Below, one piece after another: positions 34,857 to 44,307 of a stretch of DNA of 64,000 nt. A program made the position numbers and the translations under genes. Origin of the DNA: RFSX01 sp964591455 (GTDB taxonomy: Bacteria > Bacteroidota > Bacteroidia > Chitinophagales > Saprospiraceae); contig CAZQDZ010000023.1 in the NCBI GenBank assembly GCA_964591455.1, positions 1 to 64,000 of the forward strand. Direction: 5' to 3'. Every line of letters starts with the position of its first letter. Within the stretch, counting starts at the first letter, position 1. The notes beneath the pieces were generated by a model. It did not search any database. It was not told the origin of the DNA and saw only the letters and a program-made list of their open reading frames with translations.

Positions 34857-35225
34857 ATGAGCATCAAAACACTAATCAATGCATGGAAGTATATGTGTCC
34901 ACGTTGTCGTAGTGGCCCTATGTTTACAAGACCTTTTGATATAGGAAATCCGCTTTCTATGTATGCCACCTGCAGTCATTGTAATCAGTCTTTTGAGCCA
35001 GAACCAGGGTACTATTATGGGGCGATGTTCATTTCCTATGGTATATCAGTCTTCATGCTTTTGCCGCTAGCACTTTTGCTCGTATTTTACTTTAAAGTCT
35101 CAGTTAACGCGGCAATGGGTATTATAATTTTACTGGGTGTCCTGTCTTTCATTAGATTGCTCCGATTTTCTAGAGCCCTTTGGATACACATCATGGTCAA
35201 ATACAATCCAAAGCTTAAAAAGTAG
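34857..35225 (+). CDS. DUF983 membrane protein
   Basis: A 122-residue protein with two zinc-ribbon pairs, CPRC (residues 14-17) and CSHC (39-42), followed by two membrane helices (about 53-78 and 84-102). This is the DUF983 arrangement, common in Bacteroidota and alphaproteobacteria; the function is unestablished. It starts a plus-strand run: the next gene begins one base after its stop and three more follow with short gaps or overlap, so it may be the first gene of a 7-kb operon. Confidence 0.85.
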   Translation: MSIKTLINAWKYMCPRCRSGPMFTRPFDIGNPLSMYATCSHCNQSFEPEPGYYYGAMFISYGISVFMLLPLALLLVFYFKVSVNAAMGIIILLGVLSFIRLLRFSRALWIHIMVKYNPKLKK

Positions 35226-35226
35226 C

Positions 35227-35646
35227 ATGATTCTCAATATCAGTTATAAGAATAAGAAGAATGATCGTCAGATAGAAGAATGCATTGGACCTTCATTTTC
35301 CTTTTTGGAACGATTCAAAATGGGTGGAATAGGATGTGCCAAACTCCAAATTGTAGAATCCAGTCCTGATATCCACCATATCATCTCTGCCAATAAAAAT
35401 ACGGCCTATTGCAATATCGAAATGAGACTAAAGGGTCTCCTTGTCGGTTTTAATTCTACCATGCGCATTTATGCCTGGTGCATCCCGTACTATAGACTCA
35501 ATATCTACTATAATGGTGGCAGACTTACAATCTATGGCCCAGCAAATCATATTAAGCTCAAACCGCCCTTTAATGGCACTTTGGATAAGAAATTTCTTAA
35601 AAAAGTACTGGCTCAAAAAGCACAATGGCGTAGCGATTACCTCTAA
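35227..35646 (+). CDS. small conserved protein of unknown function
   Basis: A 139-residue protein from the ATG at 35227, one base after the DUF983 stop. The longer frame from 35137 would overlap DUF983 by 90 bp, which is unlikely. It has no signal peptide. The pattern IEECIGPSFSFLERFKMGGIGCAKLQIVESS, then YCNIEMRLKGLLVGFNSTMRIYAW, suggests an alpha/beta fold; segments like YYRLNIYYNGGRLTIYGP are beta hairpins. I do not recognise the family. Translational coupling to DUF983 is probable. Confidence 0.65.
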   Translation: MILNISYKNKKNDRQIEECIGPSFSFLERFKMGGIGCAKLQIVESSPDIHHIISANKNTAYCNIEMRLKGLLVGFNSTMRIYAWCIPYYRLNIYYNGGRLTIYGPANHIKLKPPFNGTLDKKFLKKVLAQKAQWRSDYL

Positions 35647-35728
35647 ATATCCATTGTTTTTATGCCCCCATTATACTTAATGACGACTTACACATTAGAA
35701 TAATTCGTAATTTGTAATTTCGTAAGTT

Positions 35729-37738
35729 ATGGCCAAGTCCAAAAAATCAGGCAAAAAGGGCAAAAAAGCCCATTCTAAAGATGCTTCTCTTGATGAGAAT
35801 CGATCTTTAGCTCAACCACAATCATCCCTATTAGGTCAATACAGATGGCATCCTTGGATTATCTGCATTGTGGGGGTTTTGCTCTATGCCAATACACTTA
35901 CAAATGGATATACGCAAGATGATGCTATCGTTATTACAGAAAATATGTTTACCCAAGATGGCGTCAGTGGTATCCCTGGCATACTCGGCAATGACACTTT
36001 CTTTGGTTTCTTCAAAGTCGAGGGTAAGGCGAAATTAGTCAGTGGTGGCCGTTATAGACCATTCACACTTATCATGTATGCGATAGAATATCAATTATTT
36101 GGCAGGAATCCTTTCATGGGTCATCTCATAAGCGTCTTACTCTACGGCCTGCTGGGATTCATGATTTACAAGACGATGGCACTCATGTTGTTAGGTATCA
36201 ATAAAGCAGGTAAGAAAGAAGGTCAGATTCGGACTTTCATACTTGTAGCCAGTCTACTTTACATAGCACACCCAATCCACACAGAAGCAGTCGCTAACAT
36301 CAAAGGTCGCGATGAGATAATGACAATGCTCGGCGCAGTCTCAGCGTTGTGGGCTAGTCTAAAATTCTATCATACCAAGGCCTTGAAATGGAACTTATTG
36401 GCTTTGCTATTCTTCTTTATTGCACTAATGAGTAAAGAGAATGCCATTACTTTTCTAGCAATTGTGCCACTGGTCTATATATTCTTTAAGAGAGTCTCCC
36501 TAGTCAACTCATTCAAATACCTGTGGCCTTTTGTCGTTAGCACCATCATATTTTTAGGCATCAGAACATCTATCCTAGGTATGGACTTTGGTGGTCAATC
36601 TATGGAACTGATGAATAATCCGTTTCTCAAACTAGTAAATGGCAGCTATATAGACTTCAGTGGCGGAGAGAAATTCGCAACGATTCTATTTACGTTAGGA
36701 AAGTACATTTCGTTGCTTTTATTTCCACATCCATTAAGTCATGATTACTATCCGCGGGCAGTAGATATTATGGAATTCGGAGATTGGCAAGTGCTCCTCA
36801 GCTTACTGCTCTATATTGCCATCATCGGCGCAGGCCTTTTCTTCTGGAAGCGGGATAAGCTGATAAGCTTTGGCTTGTTGTATTACATAATCACCCTATC
36901 TATAGTATCTAATATTGTTTTCCCCATAGGGACTAATATGAGTGAGCGATTTCTTTTTATGCCTTCACTGGGTATTATGATTGTCATTGCACGCATACTC
37001 ACCAAGTGGATTTCTAATAGAAATATCATATATGGAATACTCGGTGTCATATTAATAGGGTTTGCCGCTAAGACCGTCGTCAGAAATACAGTCTGGAAAG
37101 ATGATTTCACACTCTTTACCACAGATGTAAAAAATCAGCCTCGTAGTGCCAAACTCCTCAATGCTGCTGGTGGCACCTTGACCACGACTGCTGGAAAGAT
37201 GGAAAATGGACCACAAAAAACCAAGTACTTAGATCAGGCCATAGGATACCTTAATAAAGCTGTTGAGATTCATCCCACTTATAGAAATGCCTACTTATTG
37301 CTCGGGAATGCCCATTATTACAAGGAAGATTATCCTCCCGCTATTGCTCAATATGAAAAATTGAGACAATTATATCCTGATTTTAATGATGCCAACAAAA
37401 ATTATCCTGTTATCCTAAGGGATGCGGGCAAATACTATGGTCAAGTAAAAAATGATATAGCCAAAAGTGAAGAATATTTAACACGTTCATATCAGATTAG
37501 CGCTAATGATCCAGAGACTTTAAGACTACTAGGAATCGTTTATGGTATTAAGAATGAACATGATAAAGCGATTAGCTATTTTGAGCAAGCTTTAAAAATA
37601 AATCCTAATGTCGCTATGTCTTACGTTAATCTTGCTACCGCTTATAGAAATAAAGGCGATGCTGTTAAGGCAGCTGAATATTACAATAAGGCTCAAGAGC
37701 TTGACCCAAATGCATTAGATCAGATTACGAGGCAATGA
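35729..37738 (+). CDS. TMTC/GT-C-like membrane glycosyltransferase with C-terminal TPRs
   Basis: A 669-residue protein. A Lys-rich cytoplasmic start is followed by about ten membrane segments (40-460) and a C-terminal TPR array (about 500-660). The motif LTNGYTQDDAIVI after the first helix carries the acidic pair expected of GT-C enzymes, HPIHTEAVANIKGRDEI matches the HTEAV motif of TMTC O-mannosyltransferases, and SERFLFMPSLG matches their SERYLYLPS block. A lipid-linked sugar donor and extracytoplasmic acceptor are likely but unproven. Its stop overlaps the next gene's start by 4 bp (ATGA). Confidence 0.75.
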   Translation: MAKSKKSGKKGKKAHSKDASLDENRSLAQPQSSLLGQYRWHPWIICIVGVLLYANTLTNGYTQDDAIVITENMFTQDGVSGIPGILGNDTFFGFFKVEGKAKLVSGGRYRPFTLIMYAIEYQLFGRNPFMGHLISVLLYGLLGFMIYKTMALMLLGINKAGKKEGQIRTFILVASLLYIAHPIHTEAVANIKGRDEIMTMLGAVSALWASLKFYHTKALKWNLLALLFFFIALMSKENAITFLAIVPLVYIFFKRVSLVNSFKYLWPFVVSTIIFLGIRTSILGMDFGGQSMELMNNPFLKLVNGSYIDFSGGEKFATILFTLGKYISLLLFPHPLSHDYYPRAVDIMEFGDWQVLLSLLLYIAIIGAGLFFWKRDKLISFGLLYYIITLSIVSNIVFPIGTNMSERFLFMPSLGIMIVIARILTKWISNRNIIYGILGVILIGFAAKTVVRNTVWKDDFTLFTTDVKNQPRSAKLLNAAGGTLTTTAGKMENGPQKTKYLDQAIGYLNKAVEIHPTYRNAYLLLGNAHYYKEDYPPAIAQYEKLRQLYPDFNDANKNYPVILRDAGKYYGQVKNDIAKSEEYLTRSYQISANDPETLRLLGIVYGIKNEHDKAISYFEQALKINPNVAMSYVNLATAYRNKGDAVKAAEYYNKAQELDPNALDQITRQ

Positions 37739-40665
37739 TAAAAAAAGTGACATATTTAATCCTATTACTTCTACCCTTATTAGGCAATAGTCAAGACCAA
37801 TCTATGAATGATCCTGACGAGATGTGGGCACAGACCAAGTTGGCCACAATGACGCTGGAGGAAAAGATAGGACAGCTTTTCATGATAAGAGCTCACTCTG
37901 ATAAAGGACCAGACCATATAAAAAGTGTAGAAGAGCAGATAAAAAAATATAAGGTTGGTGGTCTTTGCTTTTTCCAAGGGTCTCCCACTAAGCAAGCAGA
38001 ATTAACTAATAAATATCAGCGGTTATCGGACACCCCACTTATGGTGGCCATAGATGCAGAGTGGGGCTTGGGTATGAGACATCTTGATGATGCAATCTCT
38101 TTTCCTAAACAATTGACGCTTGGTGCTGTCTCAGATAATACATTGATATACGAAATGGGCCAATCCATCGCTGGACATCTAAAAAGGATAGGCGTACACG
38201 TTAACTTTGCCCCAGTTGTAGATGTCAATAATAATCCATCCAATCCAGTGATACATAACCGGTCATTTGGAGAGGACATATTTGAAGTGGCCACTAAGTC
38301 ATATGCCTATGCCAAGGGTCTTCAGGATGCAGGTGTCATCGCTTGCATGAAACACTTCCCTGGACATGGAGATACCGATGTAGATTCTCATTATGATTTA
38401 CCTCTTATAAATCATAGTAGAGATAGACTGGATAGTTTGGAGATGACGCCATTTCGAGTTTTGTCGGAGTTAGGAATAAAAAGCACCATGACGGCTCACT
38501 TAGCCATTCCTGCGCTAGATGATGAAAAAAATAGACCGACTTCATTATCAAGAAAAGTAGTCACTGGTATCCTACAAGATGAAATGTACTTTGATGGCTT
38601 AATATTTACTGATGGACTAGAGATGCAAGGTGTGGCCAAGCACTACAAGCCTGGCATTATGGAACTAGAAGCTATTAAAGCCGGAAATGATATTATGCTC
38701 TTACCTATAGATATCAAGGTCGCTATAGATAAACTCGTCTCAGAGGTGAATTCTGGCAGATTGGATGAATCCATCATAGATCATAAAGCGCTGAAAATAT
38801 TAAGGGCTAAATACAACTTGCATCTTACAGGCAAACCATATATCAAAAACACAAATCGCATAGCTTATGAGGTCAATGACCGCGCTGCCCTAACAATCAA
38901 AGAAAATCTCTACCGCAAGGCAATAACCTTGGTAGCAGATGAAAACAAGCAAGTACCAATTAGAAAAATAACAAAGAATATTGCCAGTCTTTCACTTGGC
39001 TCAAAAGAAGAAACAACTTTTCAGAAAGAATTAACAAAGATAGGACTAACAAGCCATTTCCAAGCCGGAGAAAATATAAGCGCTAATGAGATTAAAAATC
39101 TAATAAATAAATTAGCGCCGCACGAGACAATCATCGTGTCGTTGCATGATATGTCCATCTATGCCTCTAAAGATTTTGGCATAAGCAAATCTATGTTTGA
39201 CCTGATATACCAACTACAAAGCAGAAAGAATCTGATTCTTGTAAATAACGGCAGCCCATATGCATTGAAGTTTTTTCCTGAGATTACGACGATACTACAG
39301 ACCTATGAGGAAGATGATATGATGCAGGTAGCTGCAGCTCAGGCTCTATTTGGCATACATAAAATAGCTGGAAAGCTGCCAGTAACAGCCCATCCAAAGT
39401 TCCCGGTCAAATCAGGAATAGTTAGATCTTCACTATATCGGTTAGGACATGCCGCACCAGAAGAGGTCATGATGTCATCAGATTCTCTATTGAAAATAGA
39501 TACAATCGTACAAGAGATGTTGGATAAGAAGGCCGCACCTGGCTGTCAGATCTTAGGTGCCCGAAATGGTAAAATCTTCTATCATAAAGCGTTTGGTCAT
39601 CATACTACAAGCAGGAAGCAGAAAGTGTCAAAAACAGATATATATGACGTGGCCAGCGTTACGAAAATTCTAGCCTCCACCATTGCCATGATGAAATTAT
39701 ATGATGAGGGAAAAATTAATGTCAATCAAAAGTTATCCCATTATATACCTCATCTGGATACGACTAATAAAGGCAACTTAATTATAGAGGATGTACTGTC
39801 CCATCACTCTGGTCTCCCTGGATGGATTGCATTCTATGAGGATACGATGGAAGAGGAATCAAAGACGCCGAAACGTCAGGACAGATATTATCGCTCCGCA
39901 CAATCTGATGAATTCCCTTATAAAGTTACTGATAAGCTTTATCTAAAAAAGGAGTTTAGAGATACGATATATAAGTACATCTATAATTGCGATCTGCGAG
40001 AAAAAAGAAACTATAGATACAGTGACTTAGGCTTTTATATATTTCAACAGATTATAGAGCAAGTCACTGGCCAGACGCTTGATGAATATGTTCATGAGCA
40101 ATTCTACGAACCCCTCGGACTGCGTAATACTTTATTTAACCCATTGAGAAGAATACCGAAGGACCGGATTCCTCCTTCAGAGAAAGATCAATACTTCAGA
40201 AATGAAGTCATACATGGGCATGTACATGACATGGGGGCCGCTATGCTTGGCGGTGTGGCTGGCCATGCTGGCCTGTTCTCTAATTCCGAAGACCTCGCCG
40301 TACTGATGCAGATGCTGCTCAATGGTGGTTCCTACGCTGGTAATCAATACATCCAACCACAAACCGTTAGAAAATTTACCCAGAGATACTATCGCTCTAC
40401 CAGAAGAGGCTTAGGGTTTGACATGAAAGAACTAGATGAAGATCGAACAGAAAATATGTCTGTGGATGCTTCCAAACTAACGTTTGGTCATTTAGGATTT
40501 ACAGGGATATCTGTCTTTGCAGACCCTAAGTATGATTTGATCTACATATTTTTATCCAACAGGACATACCCAACAATGGAAAACCGCGTCTTCTCTAGAA
40601 AAAACTATAGACCCCGTATTCAGTCTGTATTCTATCAGGCCATAATGGACGAGCGCCTGAATTAG
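37735..40665 (+). CDS. GH3 glycosidase / serine beta-lactamase-fold fusion protein
   Basis: A 976-residue exported protein (signal peptide 1-19) with two catalytic domains. Residues about 30-570 are GH3: the NagZ-type motif KHFPGHGDTDVDSHYDLP holds the His/Asp acid-base dyad, and the nucleophile Asp sits in FTDGLEMQGV, which points to beta-N-acetylglucosaminidase activity. Residues about 590-970 are a class C beta-lactamase-fold domain with SVTK (SxxK Ser-Lys), YRYSDLG (YxN equivalent) and AGHAG. This fusion is known from Bacteroidota. Peptidoglycan recycling or remodelling is the likely role. ATGA overlap with the preceding membrane protein suggests coupling. Confidence 0.88.
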   Translation: MIKKVTYLILLLLPLLGNSQDQSMNDPDEMWAQTKLATMTLEEKIGQLFMIRAHSDKGPDHIKSVEEQIKKYKVGGLCFFQGSPTKQAELTNKYQRLSDTPLMVAIDAEWGLGMRHLDDAISFPKQLTLGAVSDNTLIYEMGQSIAGHLKRIGVHVNFAPVVDVNNNPSNPVIHNRSFGEDIFEVATKSYAYAKGLQDAGVIACMKHFPGHGDTDVDSHYDLPLINHSRDRLDSLEMTPFRVLSELGIKSTMTAHLAIPALDDEKNRPTSLSRKVVTGILQDEMYFDGLIFTDGLEMQGVAKHYKPGIMELEAIKAGNDIMLLPIDIKVAIDKLVSEVNSGRLDESIIDHKALKILRAKYNLHLTGKPYIKNTNRIAYEVNDRAALTIKENLYRKAITLVADENKQVPIRKITKNIASLSLGSKEETTFQKELTKIGLTSHFQAGENISANEIKNLINKLAPHETIIVSLHDMSIYASKDFGISKSMFDLIYQLQSRKNLILVNNGSPYALKFFPEITTILQTYEEDDMMQVAAAQALFGIHKIAGKLPVTAHPKFPVKSGIVRSSLYRLGHAAPEEVMMSSDSLLKIDTIVQEMLDKKAAPGCQILGARNGKIFYHKAFGHHTTSRKQKVSKTDIYDVASVTKILASTIAMMKLYDEGKINVNQKLSHYIPHLDTTNKGNLIIEDVLSHHSGLPGWIAFYEDTMEEESKTPKRQDRYYRSAQSDEFPYKVTDKLYLKKEFRDTIYKYIYNCDLREKRNYRYSDLGFYIFQQIIEQVTGQTLDEYVHEQFYEPLGLRNTLFNPLRRIPKDRIPPSEKDQYFRNEVIHGHVHDMGAAMLGGVAGHAGLFSNSEDLAVLMQMLLNGGSYAGNQYIQPQTVRKFTQRYYRSTRRGLGFDMKELDEDRTENMSVDASKLTFGHLGFTGISVFADPKYDLIYIFLSNRTYPTMENRVFSRKNYRPRIQSVFYQAIMDERLN

Positions 40666-40669
40666 CCAT

Positions 40670-41887
40670 ATGCCCTCGTTAACCATAGACATAGCAAGGC
40701 GATATCTTTTCAGTAAGAAATACTCTAACTCGATAAATATTATTACAGGGATTTCTATTATTGGTATCGGCATAGGAACCAGCGCTCTGATTCTAATACT
40801 TAGTGTATTCAATGGATTCGAAGGATTGTTAACTGGTTTATTTAATGCCTTCAATCCTGACATCAAGATTGAGGCCCAAGAAGGGAAGTTTTTTGAAGTC
40901 AGTGATGAGGACATGTTGGAATTATCTTCTTTGCCTGGCGTGGAGTCCATCTCTATGACCATAGAAGAAGTCGCCCTCTTCGAGTACAAAGGTGTACAAG
41001 AGATAGGGATGATAAAAGGGGTAGACGATTCTTACCTGAAGGTGACGAGATTAGACACCTTGCTAGTAGATGGAAAATATAAGACCAAGGACGGAAAGAC
41101 GCATTTTGCTATGTTGGGGATAGGCATGAAAAACAAGCTGTCTATTAACGTGTCTGATCGGATAACTCCGATGACTGTCTATATGCCTGCTAAGAAAAAG
41201 TCAATGCTCGGCTCAAAAGACTTTATAACCAGAAACCTATACCCTGTCGGTGTATTCTCAGTCAGAAGTGAAAGTGACTATCAATTCATATTGACCTCCT
41301 ATGATCTCGCAGCTAATCTTTTGGATAAGCGTGGCAGAGCCTCATACTTAGAAGTCAAGAAAAATCCTTCCGTCTCTGATAACGAACTCAAAGAATCACT
41401 GAGTAACGTCCTTGGGACAGCATTGGTGTACAAGAACAGATATGAGCAAGATGAAACTACCTTAAAGGTGATGCAGATAGAAAAATGGATTACCTTCCTT
41501 ATTGCTGGTCTCACGATGCTTTTGATTGCTTTTAACTTGCTTGGTGCCCTTTGGATGATTGGATTGGAAAAGCGAAAAGATATATCTGTTCTAAAGGCAT
41601 TAGGATTTGCAAACCATCAGATCAGACGGTTATTCATGCAATTAGGGACCTTAATTACCTTAATAGGCATCTTCCTCGGGTTTATAATAGCTTTAGTCTT
41701 TTACTATATTCAGAAGAAATTTGGCATAATCGGTGTTCCTGCCAGCTTCCTCATGGATGCCTACCCTATTCAACTCAGAGGCAGTGATTTTATCATAGTA
41801 TCACTTACAGTTTTGCTTATCGGGAGTCTAGCGGCCCTCCTACCAGCTATAAAAGCCAGTAATAACCACCTTGTTTTGAGGTCTTAA
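40670..41887 (+). CDS. LolC/LolE-type ABC transporter permease
   Basis: A 405-residue membrane protein. One N-terminal helix (about 22-47) with the usual INIITGISIIGIGIGTSALI, a large periplasmic domain (about 50-265) and three C-terminal helices (268-292, 318-343, 373-393) of the FtsX/MacB_PCD type. The LGALWMIGLEKRKDISVLKALG segment after the second helix is the conserved coupling region. Family members extract lipoproteins from the inner membrane or export substrates with a separate ATPase, which is not encoded nearby. It begins 4 bp after the GH3/beta-lactamase fusion. Confidence 0.87.
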   Translation: MPSLTIDIARRYLFSKKYSNSINIITGISIIGIGIGTSALILILSVFNGFEGLLTGLFNAFNPDIKIEAQEGKFFEVSDEDMLELSSLPGVESISMTIEEVALFEYKGVQEIGMIKGVDDSYLKVTRLDTLLVDGKYKTKDGKTHFAMLGIGMKNKLSINVSDRITPMTVYMPAKKKSMLGSKDFITRNLYPVGVFSVRSESDYQFILTSYDLAANLLDKRGRASYLEVKKNPSVSDNELKESLSNVLGTALVYKNRYEQDETTLKVMQIEKWITFLIAGLTMLLIAFNLLGALWMIGLEKRKDISVLKALGFANHQIRRLFMQLGTLITLIGIFLGFIIALVFYYIQKKFGIIGVPASFLMDAYPIQLRGSDFIIVSLTVLLIGSLAALLPAIKASNNHLVLRS

Positions 41888-42190
41888 AAGGCGATTCTAT
41901 CCTTGATACTATTTGTACCATGTTCAGATTATGGGAGAGGAATACTTAGCGATAAGGAATCCTTCTTCAGGCCGGTTCGTAGGGGGAAAACTTAGGGCAG
42001 GCTTTATTTATGTAGGTAGGTCAAATCTTAAGGTAATTTGAATAGATAATAATGTAAGATAATAGTCACATCTATCAATGTCATAATGTGATCTGCTAAG
42101 GCAATCTTATCGAAAGCAATTTTTCTTATATTTAGGAATCACAAATCAAGTGTATTGTAGTCTTTGTTTGGACACCTTAAAGACAACTCT
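41888..42190. other. intergenic region
   Basis: About 300 bp, AT-rich. I see no gene, repeat or terminator with a clear T-run in it. Confidence 0.4.
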
Positions 42191-43510
42191 ATGAAACTCG
42201 CTTCCACCTTCTATTTCTTGTTATTTGCATCTTTTGCCTTAGCCCAAACCATTCAATGGACTACCATCGCTGAATCCAGAAGTAGGGGAGGTCAGATTAC
42301 ATTTGACGAGCAAGGAGATATATATCAGGCAAGAACCAGTTATGATGGTAATTCTTTCGCTGTCTATTCTTCTGGTGGTGAACTTAGATTTGACTATAAT
42401 CTTTGTAATGGATGTGATATGGAATACATCTCATATGGTTATCCCATAAGTGAAGATAGCATCATATATATAGTTGGTAGTAATGAAGTGTACTTTAGTT
42501 CTATTTTTGGGACTCAAAAAGAACACTTAGGCTCCATTGATAGGATTAGTAAACGAGGAAAGGTATTCTTTAGAGAAAATAATTTAATCCTTGTAGGGTC
42601 AAGACTTGACAGTGAGAATTATACTTTGGTTAGATCCAGAATTAATCTAAGCAACTTTGAAATAAATAATGAGTATTCCACAGTAGAATCCCATGTATTA
42701 TTCATGAACTATAACAGTCATAATAATACAACGGTAGAAGTCTTTGAAGGTATAGAAGATTCTATAGCGGGTCGGATTACTGTATACGACAAAGACTACA
42801 ATGAGCTATTTTCTATTGCTACAAATTCTGATGAGCGGGTTATTGATGCATACTTTACAGATAACAATAACCTAATTACAGTAGGTACAGAAGATATACC
42901 ATGGGTCAATAAAGGAATATGCAGAGCCTATGATTCTCAAGGTGTGTTATTGTGGGAGTTCAAACTTGCATCTTCGAACTTAGGGATATTCCTTACACAA
43001 ATAGCACAAAAGGGTGATAAATTAATAATTGCAGGTATAGAAGGTCTTCTTCATCTTAATAGTTTTCTTGTCTATTCTATAGATGAAAATACTGGAGAAC
43101 GCATATGGGAGTTAAAAGACAAACTCTCCCCTACTGATGGGCACCCACCAAGTGACATTCATATCCTAGATGACGGAAATATTATTGTTTCTGGCACTGA
43201 GCTTTCTGATTTCACAGGACCGGAAAGGGCCTATTTATTCAAAATTATAGATGATGATGCGACTTCTATTTCAGATATCAAAGAATCCAATTTTTCTATC
43301 TATCCTAATCCTGCATCACATCAAATAAATATAAAAGGATTATCAAATTTTAAAAGAGTTGAGATTATTAATTCTGCAGGAGAGATAGTAGCTGTTAGTT
43401 CTTACCTGCCGAATATTGACGTATCTCATCTTTCTTCTGGCAATTATATATTGAAGGTCTACACAAATGAGACTGCTTTGACCAAGAAATTCATTATAGA
43501 ACATCCCTAG
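42191..43510 (+). CDS. secreted beta-propeller-like protein with T9SS type A sorting domain
   Basis: A 439-residue protein from the ATG at 42191 (the frame from 42164 adds nine residues before the signal peptide). The signal peptide ends FALAQ. Residues about 25-350 show repeated short strands with motifs like FDEQGDIYQA, GKVFFRENNLILVGSR and DDGNIIVSGTE, typical of a PQQ/WD-like propeller. Residues about 362-439 form a complete sorting domain: FSIYPNPASHQINIKG, VEIINSAGEIV, then DVSHLSSGNYILKVY and a short tail. It should be exported by the T9SS and surface-attached or released. Domain function unknown. Confidence 0.85.
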   Translation: MKLASTFYFLLFASFALAQTIQWTTIAESRSRGGQITFDEQGDIYQARTSYDGNSFAVYSSGGELRFDYNLCNGCDMEYISYGYPISEDSIIYIVGSNEVYFSSIFGTQKEHLGSIDRISKRGKVFFRENNLILVGSRLDSENYTLVRSRINLSNFEINNEYSTVESHVLFMNYNSHNNTTVEVFEGIEDSIAGRITVYDKDYNELFSIATNSDERVIDAYFTDNNNLITVGTEDIPWVNKGICRAYDSQGVLLWEFKLASSNLGIFLTQIAQKGDKLIIAGIEGLLHLNSFLVYSIDENTGERIWELKDKLSPTDGHPPSDIHILDDGNIIVSGTELSDFTGPERAYLFKIIDDDATSISDIKESNFSIYPNPASHQINIKGLSNFKRVEIINSAGEIVAVSSYLPNIDVSHLSSGNYILKVYTNETALTKKFIIEHP

Positions 43511-43698
43511 ATAAATAGCTCTTCATCCCAAAAATGAGCCAATCCATATCCAATCTGACAACCTCTTGTCACTTTTTATCCAATTTTCAAAAGTTGTAGG
43601 GTGTCCGTAGATAGGCTGTGTAGAACCTGTAGAGTGAATGATTAAGGGTAGATTTCAGATTTACAGTCTTATAAGTGTAACACGCAAAAACAAAAAAC

Positions 43699-44058
43699 AT
43701 GAAAAACATAATTACAACTCTAGGAATCATCATACTTACATTAACTTCAGTATTCGCTAATATAACTCCAGAAGTGTTGATCTCAACATCGGAAATAGAA
43801 GTAGTATCATTCAATGATTTGGATTTATTTGCTTCAGCAGAATTTGATGTAGAGACAGAAAATTTGGTTTTCAATACAAATGATAACATCTCAATGGTTC
43901 TGATATTAGACAACTCAGGAGAAATCATCTACTTACGACCAGTGAAGTCTGACTATGTGCAGATCAAAAAGAAACTTTTCGAGTCTGGACAATACAAATT
44001 AGGATTTGTAATAGACGGAAATACTCAAGTTCACTTAACAGATGTTACAATCAAATAA
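43699..44058 (+). CDS. small secreted protein of unknown function
   Basis: A 119-residue protein with a signal peptide (residues 1-20, cleavage after SVFA). The mature part is beta-rich: LVFNTNDNISMVLILDNSGEII and GQYKLGFVIDG read like an immunoglobulin or fibronectin-like sandwich as in many short Bacteroidota surface proteins. No cysteines. It has no sorting domain and may stay in the periplasm. A strongly folded RNA element with a terminator follows within 10-180 bp. Its mRNA 3' end may be this element. Confidence 0.7.
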   Translation: MKNIITTLGIIILTLTSVFANITPEVLISTSEIEVVSFNDLDLFASAEFDVETENLVFNTNDNISMVLILDNSGEIIYLRPVKSDYVQIKKKLFESGQYKLGFVIDGNTQVHLTDVTIK

Positions 44059-44242
44059 TAACAAAAAGGGAGAGAGTCTAGTCAACTCTCGAATAATAAA
44101 AATATAGAGTATTTAAGGTGAAAGAGCGGCATGAAATGCAGGATTGACTAAATGTCAATCCGAGAGACCGCCCTTCAAAAGACAACGAGATTAGTCACCT
44201 CGAAAAAACAGCCTCTGAGCAATCGGAGGCTGTTTTTTTTTA
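44059..44242 (+). ncRNA. candidate structured RNA or 3' UTR element
   Basis: Downstream of 44058 I can fold: hairpin GAGAGT/ACTCTC (44072-44077 with 44085-44090); an outer helix AAGAGCGG/CCGCCCTT (44122-44129 with 44168-44175, one mismatch) enclosing GCAT-GAA-ATGC (44129-44139) and GGATTGAC-TAAAT-GTCAATCC (44141-44161, perfect 8 bp), which makes a three-way junction; a short CGAG/CTCG helix (44186-44202); then an intrinsic terminator. It is not a tRNA: no cloverleaf or T-loop. It could be a separate sRNA or the 3' UTR of the secreted-protein mRNA. No promoter match was found. Confidence 0.5.
44207..44242 (+). terminator. Rho-independent terminator
   Basis: AACAGCCTC (44207-44215) pairs perfectly with GAGGCTGTT (44226-44234), followed by eight further T. 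It ends the structured element described at 44059-44242. Confidence 0.88.
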
Positions 44243-44307
44243 ATAGTAGCGTATGAGAGAGTAATAGCCTAGTACTTAGGTCAAAATAAGAGGTACTTTT
44301 CTTCTCC

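Noticed and set aside
44059..44242. tRNA-like or known riboswitch
   Set aside because: The helices do not give a cloverleaf, there is no T-loop or anticodon arm, and no gene downstream on the plus strand would be controlled; the next gene is on the minus strand.
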